Origin: Stieleria varia
GTDB lineage: Bacteria > Planctomycetota > Planctomycetia > Pirellulales > Pirellulaceae
Reading direction: 5' to 3'
Assembly (NCBI RefSeq): GCF_038443385.1
Contig: NZ_CP151726.1
Location: 7,440,001 to 7,504,000 of the forward strand
DNA: 64,000 nucleotides
This document shows, piece by piece, positions 25,780-35,928 of this stretch. The first letter of the stretch is position 1. Every line of letters begins with the position of its first letter. A program made the position numbers and the translations under genes. The notes below the pieces were generated by a model that saw only the letters and a program-made list of their open reading frames with translations, did not search any database and was not told the origin of the DNA.

Positions 25780-26100
25780 CTACGCCTCGACCTCCAGCTT
25801 CACTTCGATGCATCCGTCGTCGGATTCTCGGACCTCGAACGTCTGCTGCAGTGGTTGCCGATTGACGCATTGAATTCCGGTGGCCAATTCGTATTGCCAG
25901 CCGTGCCACGGGCATGTCACACAGCCGTGCGCGACGACGCCTTTGGCCAACGGACCGCCTTGATGGGCACACATCCCGTCGATCGCATGCAACGCCCCGT
26001 CGCTGCGAAAAACTGCGATGATGCGGCCTTCCAGGACGATTTCAATCGCCCCGCCCTCGGACAGCTCATCCGATCTTGCGATGTTTCTCCACTCTGACAT
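25780..26100 (-). CDS. Rieske [2Fe-2S] ferredoxin-like protein
   Basis: A 106-residue stand-alone Rieske protein, similar to NirD and the ferredoxin components of ring-hydroxylating dioxygenases. The cluster-binding motifs are MCAHQGGPL and CPWHGWQY with Cys-x-His and Cys-x-x-His pairs. It probably carries single electrons in the cytoplasm; there is no signal or membrane segment. No partner oxygenase or reductase is adjacent. The ATG at 26100 is 95 bases from the divergent M16 peptidase start. Confidence 0.9.
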   Translation of the reverse strand: MSEWRNIARSDELSEGGAIEIVLEGRIIAVFRSDGALHAIDGMCAHQGGPLAKGVVAHGCVTCPWHGWQYELATGIQCVNRQPLQQTFEVRESDDGCIEVKLEVEA

Positions 26101-26195
26101 TGCGATGGTCTCCTCTAGGCCCGTTATCGGTGATTGCCCACTGCGTTACAATCCGTCATACGAATCCAGATTCACTCTCCGCAGGAGCTTTCCCC

Positions 26196-28991
26196 GTGAA
26201 TACCCCTTCCCTTTGGTGCGATCGAGCCCCTTGGTGCTATCGAGTCGGAGCGTTCTTGCTTGCGATTTGCTGCACGGCAACGTTCGCCCTCTCATCCGCC
26301 GACGCGCAAGAAAAATCCTCCGAAGACCAATCGATCATGAAAGTCACCGAAGTCGAAGGCATCTCAGAATACAAACTGGACAACGGAGTACGCGTCCTGC
26401 TCTTTCCCGATGACAGCAAAGACGTCGTGACGGTCAACATGACCGTTTTCGTCGGTTCTCGACACGAGGGCTACGGCGAAGCCGGTATGGCGCACTTGCT
26501 GGAGCACATGCTGTTCAAAGGCACGCCGGAGCATCCTGAGGTTCCCAAAGTCTTGCAAGAACGTGGTGCACGATTCAACGGCACGACGTGGGTCGACCGA
26601 ACCAATTACTACGAAACACTGCCGGCGACCGAAGACAATCTCCGCTTCGCGCTGGAGTTGGAAGCGGACCGACTGATCAATAGCTTCATCAAAGGCGAAG
26701 ATCTCGAGAGTGAGATGACGGTCGTTCGCAATGAGTTCGAACGAGGCGAAAACTCGCCGTTCCGCATTTTGATGCAACGTATGCAGTCCGCAGCCTATGA
26801 CTGGCACAACTACGGCCAAAGCACGATCGGAAACCGCAGCGACATCGAGCGAGTGCCCGTGGTCAGCCTGCGACAGTTCTACCGCAAGTACTATCGCTGC
26901 GACAACGTGATGCTGATCGTCGCGGGCAAATTCGATCCCGAGAATGCACTGTCGCTCATCCAAGACACCTTCGGAAAACTCACCGCTCCTGATACCCCGA
27001 TCGACCCGACCTACACCGTCGAACCGCCTCAAGACGGCGAACGTACAGTCGTTCTCCGTCGCGTCGGTGATGTTCAGTTGGCAGGTGCCACATATCACAT
27101 CCCATCTGGCAGCCATCCCGAATACGCGGCCGCCAAAGTGCTCACGTACGCGTTGGGCGACGAACCGAGCGGACGTCTGTATCAACAGATGGTCGAGACG
27201 GAATTGGCCAGCAATGTCTTTGCCTTTGCGTTCGCCTTTGCCGAACCAGGTGTGTTGATGGCGATTGCGGAAATTCCCGAAGAGAAATCGCTGGAGGAAG
27301 CTCGTCAGACGCTGATCGATACGATCGAAAAATCCTTCTTGGAGAAACCCGTCACGGATCAAGAAGTCGACCGGGCCGTTCAACAGTTGCTCAAACAACG
27401 TGAGTCCGAAGCCGCCGACACCGATCGCTTGGCCGTTTCGCTCAGCGAATGGGCTGCCCAAGGCGATTGGCGTTTGTACTTCTTGTTTCGCGACACGCTG
27501 GAAGCTTTGACCGCGGAGGATGTTCAAGCCGTGGCGACGAAATACCTGGTGCGAAACAACCGCACCGTCGGCTTGTTCATTCCCAGCGAAGAAGCACAGC
27601 GGGTGTCGATCCCGCCATCGCCTGATTTGGCAGCCAAGCTAAAGGATTACAAGGGACGCGAAGTGGTCCAAGCAGGCGAGATCTTCGACCCCGAGCCCTT
27701 GGCGATCGAAGAACGCACTCAGCGAGGCGATTTGGTGGAGGGAGTCCGATACGCACTGCTGCCTAAGAAAACGCGGGGCGAAGTCGTCTCGTTGATGTTG
27801 ACGCTCAGGTACGGAACCCCGGAAACTCTCCACGGTCGCATGGGCGCGGTCGAATTGATGGGCATGTTGATGTCTCGCGGTACCACGGACCTGAACTACC
27901 AGCAACTGCAAGATGAACTGACACGACTGCGTGCGGAACTGTCGATGAACAGCACCAGCGGCCTGCTGCAAGTCACCGTGAAAACCAAACGCGAGTTCTT
28001 GCCCGAAGTCATCACGCTCTTGAAGGACCTGTTGCGTCAGCCCCGATTGGATGCCAATGAGCTGGAAATCATCCGTCGCCAGATCGTGACCCAGTTGCAA
28101 CAGAGCAGCAACGATCCGACCGCCAAGGCCGCACTTCGCGTTCGTCGAGAATTGTCACCCTACGAAAAAGGTGACATTCGTTACGTCCCGACCAACGAAG
28201 AAGAGATTGAGATGTACCAAAAAGTCTCGATCGACGAGATTCGCGAGTTGCATCGAGACTTTTTGAGCAGCCAAGCAGGCGAGCTGTCCGTTGTCGGTGA
28301 TTTCGATGCCGACGACGTCAAACAGAGATTCTCTGACGCGTTGAAGGGCTGGACGACCGAGAATGAGTACGTGCGTGCCGGGCAACCAGCAAACACGGAC
28401 GTCCCCGGCTCGCTGGAAATGATTGAGACACCCGACAAAGCCAACGCGTTTTTCTACTCGTCCAACCAACTCGATTTGGAGGACACGTCGGATGACTATG
28501 CGTCACTCGTGCTTGGCAACTTCATCCTCGGCGGCGGAACACTCAGCAGCCGGCTGGGCGATCGCGTCCGGCAACAAGAAGGCCTTTCCTACGGTGTCCG
28601 GAGTGGCGTGACGGCACGTACGAAGGACGGACGCGTGGACTTTACCTTGTACGCCATCACCAATCCGGCCAACATTCAACGGCTGATGACCGTGATCGAA
28701 GAAGAGATTTTCAAGCTACGGGAGAGTGGAGTGACCCAGGAGGAACTCGATCGAGCCAAGGGCGCGTACTTGCAAGCCCAACGTGTTTCGAGAACCGACG
28801 ATGCAACGCTGGTCGCACAATTGCTGGGGACGATCTTCAATGATCGCACCATGCAGTACCGACACGACTTCGAAGAACGCGTCTCGTCGGCGACCGTCGA
28901 GTCGGTCAATGAAGCGATCCGCAAGTACATCGATTACAAGAAACTGGTCCAAGCCGCCGCCGGCGACTTCGCGGCCGCCAAAGAAGAGTAA
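26196..28991 (+). CDS. Exported M16-family zinc peptidase (double-domain)
   Basis: An insulinase/pitrilysin-type metallopeptidase. I use the GTG at 26196, preceded at seven bases by CAGGAGC, which gives a signal peptide (hydrophobic VGAFLLAICCTATFALSSADA); upstream codons in the frame lack meaning. The 931-residue protein has two M16 halves. The first carries the inverted zinc motif HLLEH (residues 100-104) and the downstream Glu in 'ESEMTVVRNEFERGENSP'. The second half, from about 520 onward, lacks HXXEH, as is normal for the inactive partner domain, and ends with the 'GLSYGVRSGV' pocket motif. It probably degrades peptides outside the cytoplasm. Confidence 0.92.
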   Translation: MNTPSLWCDRAPWCYRVGAFLLAICCTATFALSSADAQEKSSEDQSIMKVTEVEGISEYKLDNGVRVLLFPDDSKDVVTVNMTVFVGSRHEGYGEAGMAHLLEHMLFKGTPEHPEVPKVLQERGARFNGTTWVDRTNYYETLPATEDNLRFALELEADRLINSFIKGEDLESEMTVVRNEFERGENSPFRILMQRMQSAAYDWHNYGQSTIGNRSDIERVPVVSLRQFYRKYYRCDNVMLIVAGKFDPENALSLIQDTFGKLTAPDTPIDPTYTVEPPQDGERTVVLRRVGDVQLAGATYHIPSGSHPEYAAAKVLTYALGDEPSGRLYQQMVETELASNVFAFAFAFAEPGVLMAIAEIPEEKSLEEARQTLIDTIEKSFLEKPVTDQEVDRAVQQLLKQRESEAADTDRLAVSLSEWAAQGDWRLYFLFRDTLEALTAEDVQAVATKYLVRNNRTVGLFIPSEEAQRVSIPPSPDLAAKLKDYKGREVVQAGEIFDPEPLAIEERTQRGDLVEGVRYALLPKKTRGEVVSLMLTLRYGTPETLHGRMGAVELMGMLMSRGTTDLNYQQLQDELTRLRAELSMNSTSGLLQVTVKTKREFLPEVITLLKDLLRQPRLDANELEIIRRQIVTQLQQSSNDPTAKAALRVRRELSPYEKGDIRYVPTNEEEIEMYQKVSIDEIRELHRDFLSSQAGELSVVGDFDADDVKQRFSDALKGWTTENEYVRAGQPANTDVPGSLEMIETPDKANAFFYSSNQLDLEDTSDDYASLVLGNFILGGGTLSSRLGDRVRQQEGLSYGVRSGVTARTKDGRVDFTLYAITNPANIQRLMTVIEEEIFKLRESGVTQEELDRAKGAYLQAQRVSRTDDATLVAQLLGTIFNDRTMQYRHDFEERVSSATVESVNEAIRKYIDYKKLVQAAAGDFAAAKEE

Positions 28992-28994
28992 CCC

Positions 28995-29142
28995 GTACGT
29001 CAGGCTTTGTACGTCAGGCTTTGTACGTCAGGCTTTGTACGTCAGGCTTTGTACGTCAGGCTTTCTAGCCTGACCTACAGCAATCCGTACGTCAGCCTTT
29101 CCAGGCTGACACACAGCGCAATGTCAGGCTAGAAAGCCTGAC
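28995..29142. repeat. Tandem and palindromic copies of the GTACGTCAGGCTTT family
   Basis: Five head-to-tail copies of the 14-bp unit GTACGTCAGGCTTT run from 28995 to 29064; the last continues into the 20-bp hairpin GTCAGGCTTTCTAGCCTGAC (29055-29074). Two more hairpins follow at 29091-29110 and 29123-29142. The array fills the gap between the convergent M16 peptidase and TolC-like genes. Confidence 0.9.
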
Positions 29143-29161
29143 GTACATTCCCAAACCTACA

Positions 29162-30625
29162 CTAAAGCGAGTTTTCGTAGAAAACGGCGTGGGCGAATTT
29201 GTCTTGATAACATTGGCCGCCCACGGCGTTGAACAAGTCGATTGCGATCCGCGCCAGCGAGTACTCCGATTCCACGATGGCTGACTCTGCTTGCTGCAGT
29301 TGCGTGTACGCATTGATCACGGTCGTGGCGTCCGTGCGATCGGAATCGAACTGTTGCAGCGTCAACCGCAGCGATTCCGCAGCCTGCTGTTGAGTCTTTC
29401 GTAGCTGCGAAAGTTGATCCTGCGTTCGAAAGTACTCCGTCAGTCTCGCTTGCACTTCATCGGCAGCGTAAACCACAGCTTGCTGATAGCCGCCCATCGA
29501 TTGTTGCAGTGGGGTGCGGAACTGGGAGGCGACTCCCAATTTGCTGTAGGGAGTCACGAATTGCCATGACTGTTGATTGCCCAAATCGATGCTCAAGGCG
29601 TTTTCGTCGATTTGACGAAACGCGTCGTCCATCGGCGATTGGCTTGCCGTCGGCGGCGTTGGGGTTGCTCGGATTTCGCCAGTCAACCCGAGGTGTGGAT
29701 ACAGTTCGGCTTCCGGGATTCCCGCTCGCATTCCCAACTGGGTCACCTGCTGCTCGGCGGCGCGGACATCGCAGCGTTGTCGCAAGATTTCGGCCGGCAG
29801 ACGGTTTTGCAAATCATTCAAGGCGAGTTGCGGTTGGTCAGCCAAACTTTGCACCAACGCGGCCGTCATCGGTTGACCGACCAAATCACGCAGTCGACGA
29901 ACGGCGGCATCCAACGCTTGGTGGTGCGTGGACGCGTTGGCTGCGCTGGTAGAGAGCAGCACGTTGAATTGATCGACATCCAATCGCCCCACCGAGCCCA
30001 CTTGCATCCGCACATTGGCGCGTTGCAAGCCTTCGGACTGTCGTTGCTGATTGTCGGAGGTCACGACGAGCATGCGTTGGTGACGGTGTATCTCGGCGGC
30101 CAGGATCGCGATTTCAGTCAACAGATCACGGCGTAGCTGAGAAACCTCGTTGGACATCGGCAACGAAACATTGCGTCCCTGACGTGCCTGCGTCAATCGA
30201 GCTTGCAAGACACTCGCATTGCCCGCATTGCGAAGCCCCATTTCTTGCAGGACTTGCAAGCTCGGGTTTTGAAACCGCTCCCACGGATGCAGCAGTTGCT
30301 GATCGCTGGGCGGCTGAACGGGATGGTAAGCGACTGCGGCAGCATGAAAATGAGATGCTGTGACCGGTGTCGATTGGGCACTCGATGGGGCGGGAACGTA
30401 CGAAGCGATTCGTTGATTGTGCAACGACGGTGGGCCGGACGAGAACATGTCCGTCGGCGTGGTCGAACATCCAGAGAATGAGAGCGTCGCAAGTGTCAGC
30501 GTGGTCGTGGCCAATCGTGCAATGGTTTTGGCGGCACTGGTTTTGGAGGCAAAGTGCGAGGGCAGCCTGCGGCCACGCGTCGATCGCACCCTTGGGTGAG
30601 CGTGAGTGTCAGGGTTCAGCGGCAT
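29162..30625 (-). CDS. TolC-like outer-membrane efflux lipoprotein
   Basis: A 487-residue member of the outer-membrane efflux protein family, which forms the exit duct of type I secretion and RND pumps. A hydrophobic leader ends in a lipobox at Cys53 (TLATLSFSGCST), so it is lipid-anchored like OprM. The ~50-residue leader is long; a downstream start is possible. The body has the helical repeat pattern of the family: 'LRRDLLTEIAILAAEIHRHQRML', 'LDAAVRRLRDLVGQPM', 'ILRQRCDVRAAEQQVTQLGMRAGIPEAELYPHLGLTGEI' and 'LSQLRKTQQQAAESLRLTLQQFDSDRTDATTVINAYTQLQ'. A HlyD-like protein gene lies divergently upstream, but no ABC or RND pump gene is present. Confidence 0.86.
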   Translation of the reverse strand: MPLNPDTHAHPRVRSTRGRRLPSHFASKTSAAKTIARLATTTLTLATLSFSGCSTTPTDMFSSGPPSLHNQRIASYVPAPSSAQSTPVTASHFHAAAVAYHPVQPPSDQQLLHPWERFQNPSLQVLQEMGLRNAGNASVLQARLTQARQGRNVSLPMSNEVSQLRRDLLTEIAILAAEIHRHQRMLVVTSDNQQRQSEGLQRANVRMQVGSVGRLDVDQFNVLLSTSAANASTHHQALDAAVRRLRDLVGQPMTAALVQSLADQPQLALNDLQNRLPAEILRQRCDVRAAEQQVTQLGMRAGIPEAELYPHLGLTGEIRATPTPPTASQSPMDDAFRQIDENALSIDLGNQQSWQFVTPYSKLGVASQFRTPLQQSMGGYQQAVVYAADEVQARLTEYFRTQDQLSQLRKTQQQAAESLRLTLQQFDSDRTDATTVINAYTQLQQAESAIVESEYSLARIAIDLFNAVGGQCYQDKFAHAVFYENSL

Positions 30626-31187
30626 GGTTGAAACTCGGCGAACACGTTGGGGGAACGACGTCTATTCGTTGTTTTCGTCTATCGAGCCCCCTCACAATGC
30701 TCATTGCTGTTGCCGCGGTCAGAATCGGCACAGACGTTAAAGTTGACACAGGTCGAGCGGCGGTTCAGTCAGTACCCTCCGCAGTGGACGAGGTCACGAG
30801 TCCCGGTAGCGAAAAACCAGTTCGAAAAACCAGTACGGGGACTCGTGACCTCGCCCACTACCGGTGAACTTTTCATCTGCCTCTCGCCCAACGATGCGTT
30901 CGCCCGCTTTCACAGCGGCGGTGAGACGCAAGTTGTTGCGGCAAAACGACTTAGGAAGGGCCAGTTGCGGTCTCAAAAGAATGTTTTGGGAAAGTCAAGC
31001 GAATCCCGCCCGCAATCACTCGCTTTTGGGCGTGTTTTTCCCCGACAAGCCCCCGACAATCGCTACATCTTGGCGAAATCCCCCGGCTTCAAGCCCTGCC
31101 AAGGCCACGAGCCATTGAAACAACGATGGGAGTGGATACCGTGAACAAAACGGTTTTCAGCATCTTGATGTAAACGGCAACGATACC
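30626..31187. other. Divergent spacer between TolC-like and HlyD-like genes
   Basis: These 562 bases should hold promoters for both transport genes. Open frames across it look random. The only clear structure is the inverted repeat at 30784-30858 (listed separately). No operator or riboswitch was recognised. Confidence 0.5.
30784..30858. repeat. 21-bp inverted repeat related to the hairpin before ispG
   Basis: Arms 30784-30804 (core GACGAGGTCACGAGTCCC) and 30838-30858 pair with one mismatch around a 33-nt loop. The sequence GTGGACGAGGT is shared with the hairpin at 14363-14417. Being in a divergent spacer, it is unlikely to be only a terminator. Confidence 0.75.
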
Positions 31188-32894
31188 ATGCCCGCCAACG
31201 ATCCTAGTCTGCCCAGCAAGTCCCCTTCGCAGCATTCCGCCGGCAGTCATGCCGCTGAGGAAACCACCGACAATCGCTCCGATGTCGCCCCGAGTTCTGA
31301 GCGGCCCCGCGTCGCTCCAATGGACAATTTGGACGTCTTGGTGCTGAACTGGCAGTCAGAGTCGTTCGCCGTGATGGCGATCGATGAACAATTCTTTGTG
31401 GTCGAAAGCCGAGAATTGGCCAGTGGATTCAAGGCAAGCGAGCCTGCCAAGCTATATGCAGGGGCGATCATTTCATGCAACGAAGCGTCCGTGCGGGTAC
31501 GTGATCTACAAGAGCACCACATCCCGGTTCGCTTTTACATCGCCGAAACACACGACGACTTGGTGCGATGTCGATTCGCACCCCAGAGCGATGCCGTCAA
31601 GTCCGAGTTGCTGGAACTGCGTCAATCGTTGCATCGACTTGCGATCGACCCCACCGGCGCGGACACCGATTCGACTGAACTCGATGAGGTTTCCGCGACG
31701 CCTCTTGTTGCGACAAAGAAAGTCTCAGCAAAGGGCTCCAGCAACCATCCACAGCCGGAACGTATTGTTTCGGTTGGCAAGAAGCATCGTGGAGTGAAAC
31801 CTGCTTTGGTCGGTGGTGCGTTGTGTGCCACGTGTTTCGCAATTTTTGCCACGGCCAAACCTGCGCCGCAAACCATTTCGTTTCGCGACGTCTCGCTGAC
31901 ATCCCAACACGTCACGGTCAAGTCCACCGCAGGTGGTCGTGTCACCGAGTTGTTGATCCGCCCCGGCGACCACGTCGAACAGGGACAAACGATCGCCAAG
32001 GTGCAGTATGCCGTCCATGACGAAGCCTCCGAGACGCTGGCACAACAGATCGCGGATGGCAATCGAGACTTGATCACGATGCAGCAACGATTGGCACGAT
32101 TGCAAGACGCCTCGCGTGTCGCTCGGCAGAAAGCGATCACGGATCAACGCATCGCCGCCGCCGAATTGGCGAAACTCAATGCGATCGTGGACGAGGGCGA
32201 AGCCAAGTTGCGACGGATCGCACCGCTGATTTTCGACGGCAATATCGGCAAAGCCGAGGTGGACGAAATCAAAGCCTCCGTCGCGAAGGCGCGGGCCGAA
32301 GCCGAATTGCAACGCGCCGTGGTCGACCAGACGCAGTTGATCGCCCAGGCCGCAGACGACGAGATCTTGGTCACTCCCGAAGGCATCACACCGCTCCGCG
32401 AACTGCAAGCCCAGATCGCTCAAACGCGTGCCGACGTGCAACGGATGACGGTCCAGAGAACTCGATCGATCAATCAACCGCTCAACAGCATCGTGGTCGC
32501 GACAGCCAGCGGCACGGTCAAATCGGTTGATGTCGCCGTGGGGGAAACGATTGGATTGAACGAGTCCGTCGTAGTGATCGATCAATTGAACACGAGCTGG
32601 GCGACTGCCAAGCTGGCTCCCGAGTCAATCGACGCGATCAAAATCGGTCAAGCTGTCTCGGTTCGCGTCGCTGACAGCGATGTCGTCATGGCCGGAACGA
32701 TCAAGTCATTGGGCGAATCGGTCGATGGTGAAGCGGTACCGGTGACGGTTGCGTTGGAAGAAATCGAATCTGTTCTGGCGGGACGACAACTGTCGGCCGA
32801 TACTGAGTTGAAAATCACCGTTCCGGTCGAGCAGCCCAGTCGATGGAGCCAGTGGATGCAAAGTCTGAAGTCGCAACCAGAGCAAACCAGTTAG
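31188..32894 (+). CDS. HlyD-like membrane fusion protein with an N-terminal PilZ-like domain
   Basis: A 568-residue protein. Residues 1-45 are Ser/Pro-rich. A small beta domain (about 48-150, 'LDVLVLNWQSESFAVMAIDE' onward) looks PilZ-like in size and placement, but I do not see the c-di-GMP RxxxR and DxSxxG motifs. One membrane helix follows (about 205-225). The rest is a periplasmic adaptor: lipoyl half (GGRVTELLIRPGDHVEQGQ, about 245-263), a long coiled-coil hairpin (about 280-430), second lipoyl half (ASGTVKSVDVAVGETIGLNE) and a beta-barrel. The order cytoplasmic domain-TM-HlyD recalls Alg44 of alginate export. It probably pairs with the divergent TolC-like protein; a pump partner is missing. 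The VOC gene follows after 13 bases. Confidence 0.8.
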   Translation: MPANDPSLPSKSPSQHSAGSHAAEETTDNRSDVAPSSERPRVAPMDNLDVLVLNWQSESFAVMAIDEQFFVVESRELASGFKASEPAKLYAGAIISCNEASVRVRDLQEHHIPVRFYIAETHDDLVRCRFAPQSDAVKSELLELRQSLHRLAIDPTGADTDSTELDEVSATPLVATKKVSAKGSSNHPQPERIVSVGKKHRGVKPALVGGALCATCFAIFATAKPAPQTISFRDVSLTSQHVTVKSTAGGRVTELLIRPGDHVEQGQTIAKVQYAVHDEASETLAQQIADGNRDLITMQQRLARLQDASRVARQKAITDQRIAAAELAKLNAIVDEGEAKLRRIAPLIFDGNIGKAEVDEIKASVAKARAEAELQRAVVDQTQLIAQAADDEILVTPEGITPLRELQAQIAQTRADVQRMTVQRTRSINQPLNSIVVATASGTVKSVDVAVGETIGLNESVVVIDQLNTSWATAKLAPESIDAIKIGQAVSVRVADSDVVMAGTIKSLGESVDGEAVPVTVALEEIESVLAGRQLSADTELKITVPVEQPSRWSQWMQSLKSQPEQTS

Positions 32895-32907
32895 GGAGAA
32901 CGAGGAA

Positions 32908-33282
32908 ATGAAAGTCCACCAACTGAATCATGTCGCGATTCACGTGGCCGACGTGGCCAAGAGTGTTGAGTTTTATCGGGATGTGTTGAAGTTGCCGCAG
33001 ATGGATCGCCCCGCCTTCGATTTTCCAGGTGCTTGGTTTCGACTGGGAGTCGATCAAGAATTGCACTTGATCGGAGACCGCGAACTCCCCGTCCATTCAC
33101 ACCATCGCGGCGGCCATTTCGCATTGATCGTGAGCGACCTGGATGCGTGGGAGTCGCATCTGGATGCAATGAACGCAACTCGCTTGGCCCGCAAAACACG
33201 CCCCGATGGTGCCCTGCAAACGTTCGTCAGCGACCCCGACGGCCACTGGATCGAACTGTGCGTCCCGCCGGACGATCAATAG
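32908..33282 (+). CDS. VOC-superfamily (glyoxalase/dioxygenase-fold) protein
   Basis: A 124-residue protein of the vicinal oxygen chelate superfamily. 'LNHVAIHVADVAKSVEFYRDVLKLP' is the first beta-alpha-beta-beta-beta unit with a metal-binding His, and 'HFALIVSDLDAWESHL' plus 'TFVSDPDGHWIELCVPP' form the second, with a His and Glu. Glyoxalase I, fosfomycin-resistance and dioxygenase relatives share this layout, so substrate is not assigned. GGGAGAACGAGG just upstream of the ATG gives a good ribosome site, and the 13-base gap after the HlyD-like gene suggests one transcript. Confidence 0.85.
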   Translation: MKVHQLNHVAIHVADVAKSVEFYRDVLKLPQMDRPAFDFPGAWFRLGVDQELHLIGDRELPVHSHHRGGHFALIVSDLDAWESHLDAMNATRLARKTRPDGALQTFVSDPDGHWIELCVPPDDQ

Positions 33283-33446
33283 CTTGCCCGCCGCTGATCG
33301 ATAGCGTGTTTGTGTGACACGTGACAGACACCTCCACCAAGGAACTTGGGGGAGGTCGAGCAGAGCCGTTTAGGCGAATGCGAGGGAGGGGGCGGTCTGC
33401 GCAAGTCACCGATTGAGATTGATCTACGTTCTGCAGGGCACGCTAT

Positions 33447-33489
33447 CGACTTGGAAAGTCGAGCGACAATGATTCGACTTTCCAAGTCG
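33447..33489. repeat. Palindrome of the GACTTGGAAAGTC family
   Basis: CGACTTGGAAAGTCGAGCGA at 33447 meets its inverted partner ending at 33489. It is close kin to the 46-bp palindrome at 9435-9480, including the flanking CACGCTAT on the left and AAAACGAA on the right. It lies between the convergent VOC and sucD genes. Confidence 0.85.
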
Positions 33490-33557
33490 AAAACGAATCC
33501 CTCAAGGAACAGCTCTGCAACACAAGCCTTAACAGACGCAGTTGGCGATTGAAGTTC

Positions 33558-34433
<876 letters not shown>

Positions 34434-34509
34434 GATCGATTCGCGATTTATTGAGGGAGCAGCGAGGCTGTGATTGGTTGAGTGAAAGCGATGACAGAAA
34501 AACAGTCGC

Positions 34510-35703
34510 TCAGGCGACTTCGGCAGCAGCGGCGACGATCTTTTTCGCCGCGTCGGTGATGTCGACGGCGGAGATGATGTCGACGTCGCTCTCGGCCAAC
34601 ATCTTGCGTCCTTCCTCCACTTCGGTGCCTTCCAAGCGAACGACCAGAGGCACGGTGAATCCGACGGTCTTGCTGGCTTCGATCAACGCGCCGGCGATCG
34701 TGGTGCAGCGAGCGATGCCGCCGAAGATGTTCACCAAGACACCCTTGACGTTGGGGTCCGAAAGCAAGATCCGGAACGCCTCGGTGACTTGCTCTGCATT
34801 GGCACCGCCGCCGACGTCGAGGAAGTTGGCCGGTTGTCCGCCGCAGTACTTGATGATGTCCATCGTGGACATGGCCAAGCCGGCACCGTTGACGAGGCAG
34901 CCGATGTTGCCTTCGAGTTTGACGTAGCTCAGTCCCGCGTTGCTCGCACGAACTTCGCTCGGCTCTTCTTCGCCCAGGTCACGCAGTTCCAGCAGTTCCT
35001 TGTGCCGGAACAGGGCGTTGTTGTCAAAAGTGATCTTGGCGTCCAAGGCGATCATTTGGTCGTCGCCGGTGATGACCAGCGGGTTGATCTCGGCAAGTTC
35101 GCAGTCGTAGTCGACGTAGAACCGGCACATGGCGGGCATGAACCGCATCGCCGCTTTGGCTGCATTGCCCGTGATACCGAGTTTCTTGCAAAGCTTGCGG
35201 ACCTGGAACGCTTCCAGTCCGACCGCGGGGTCAAAGTGTGCTTTGTGAATCAGTTCGGGGGTTTCTTCGGCGACCTTCTCGATCTCCATTCCGCCTTCGG
35301 TGCTGACCATCAGCACAGGTTTGGCCGCGGCGCGGTCCAAGACGATGCCGAGGTACAGTTCGCGAGCGATATCACAGCCGGCTTCGACAAAGACTTGGTT
35401 GACCGTTTGGCCTTCGGGACCGGTCTGGATTGTGACCAATTTTTTACCCAGCAAGCCTTCCGCCGCCGCGCGAGCTTCGTCGGCTGATTTGGCGAGCACG
35501 ACGCCCTTTTGGTTGGGGTTGTCGATCACGTTGCCTTTGCCGCGTCCACCCGCGTGGATCTGGGCTTTGACCACCGCGATGGCACCGCCCAGTTTTTCAT
35601 AAGCCGCTGCGGCTTCGTCGCCCGATCGGGCCACAATGCCTTCAAGAACCGGCACACCGGCTTGGCGAAAGAGCTCTTTGCCTTGATATTCGTGAATCTT
35701 CAT
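34510..35703 (-). CDS. sucC: Succinyl-CoA synthetase beta subunit
   Basis: The beta subunit holds the ATP-grasp domain and nucleotide site. The 397-residue protein begins [19 protein letters not shown], the family signature, and contains '[13 protein letters not shown]', '[26 protein letters not shown]' (metal-binding) and the Gly-rich '[28 protein letters not shown]' CoA-ligase region. It is first in the sucCD operon. The upstream gene is divergent (UxaA-like), with a 225-base spacer. Confidence 0.96.
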   Translation of the reverse strand: MKIHEYQGKELFRQAGVPVLEGIVARSGDEAAAAYEKLGGAIAVVKAQIHAGGRGKGNVIDNPNQKGVVLAKSADEARAAAEGLLGKKLVTIQTGPEGQTVNQVFVEAGCDIARELYLGIVLDRAAAKPVLMVSTEGGMEIEKVAEETPELIHKAHFDPAVGLEAFQVRKLCKKLGITGNAAKAAMRFMPAMCRFYVDYDCELAEINPLVITGDDQMIALDAKITFDNNALFRHKELLELRDLGEEEPSEVRASNAGLSYVKLEGNIGCLVNGAGLAMSTMDIIKYCGGQPANFLDVGGGANAEQVTEAFRILLSDPNVKGVLVNIFGGIARCTTIAGALIEASKTVGFTVPLVVRLEGTEVEEGRKMLAESDVDIISAVDITDAAKKIVAAAAEVA

Positions 35704-35928
35704 CGATGATCTGGGACGCTGCGAAGGGTCGGCGATAGAACAGGGGAAAACAGAACGCTTTCCCGAACGCTGCGAATATAAGCCTCGACCGGTAACCTCG
35801 GAACCCGTGGATCAACACAATCCTGAGGAGGGCCAAACAGTCCTGAGGATAGATTCATGGAGCCGATTCGGACTTCGGTTCTGCTCGCTGTTACTTTCAA
35901 CCATCATTCCTGTCTTTCTCACAACGCC

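Noticed and set aside
28995-29142. Possible CRISPR array after the M16 peptidase gene
   Set aside because: The 14-bp units abut directly and the rest are hairpins; there are no unique spacers of regular length.
30367-31144. Open frames of about 165 codons in the TolC/HlyD spacer
   Set aside because: They cross an inverted repeat, overlap each other in different frames, and encode no recognisable or compositionally normal protein.
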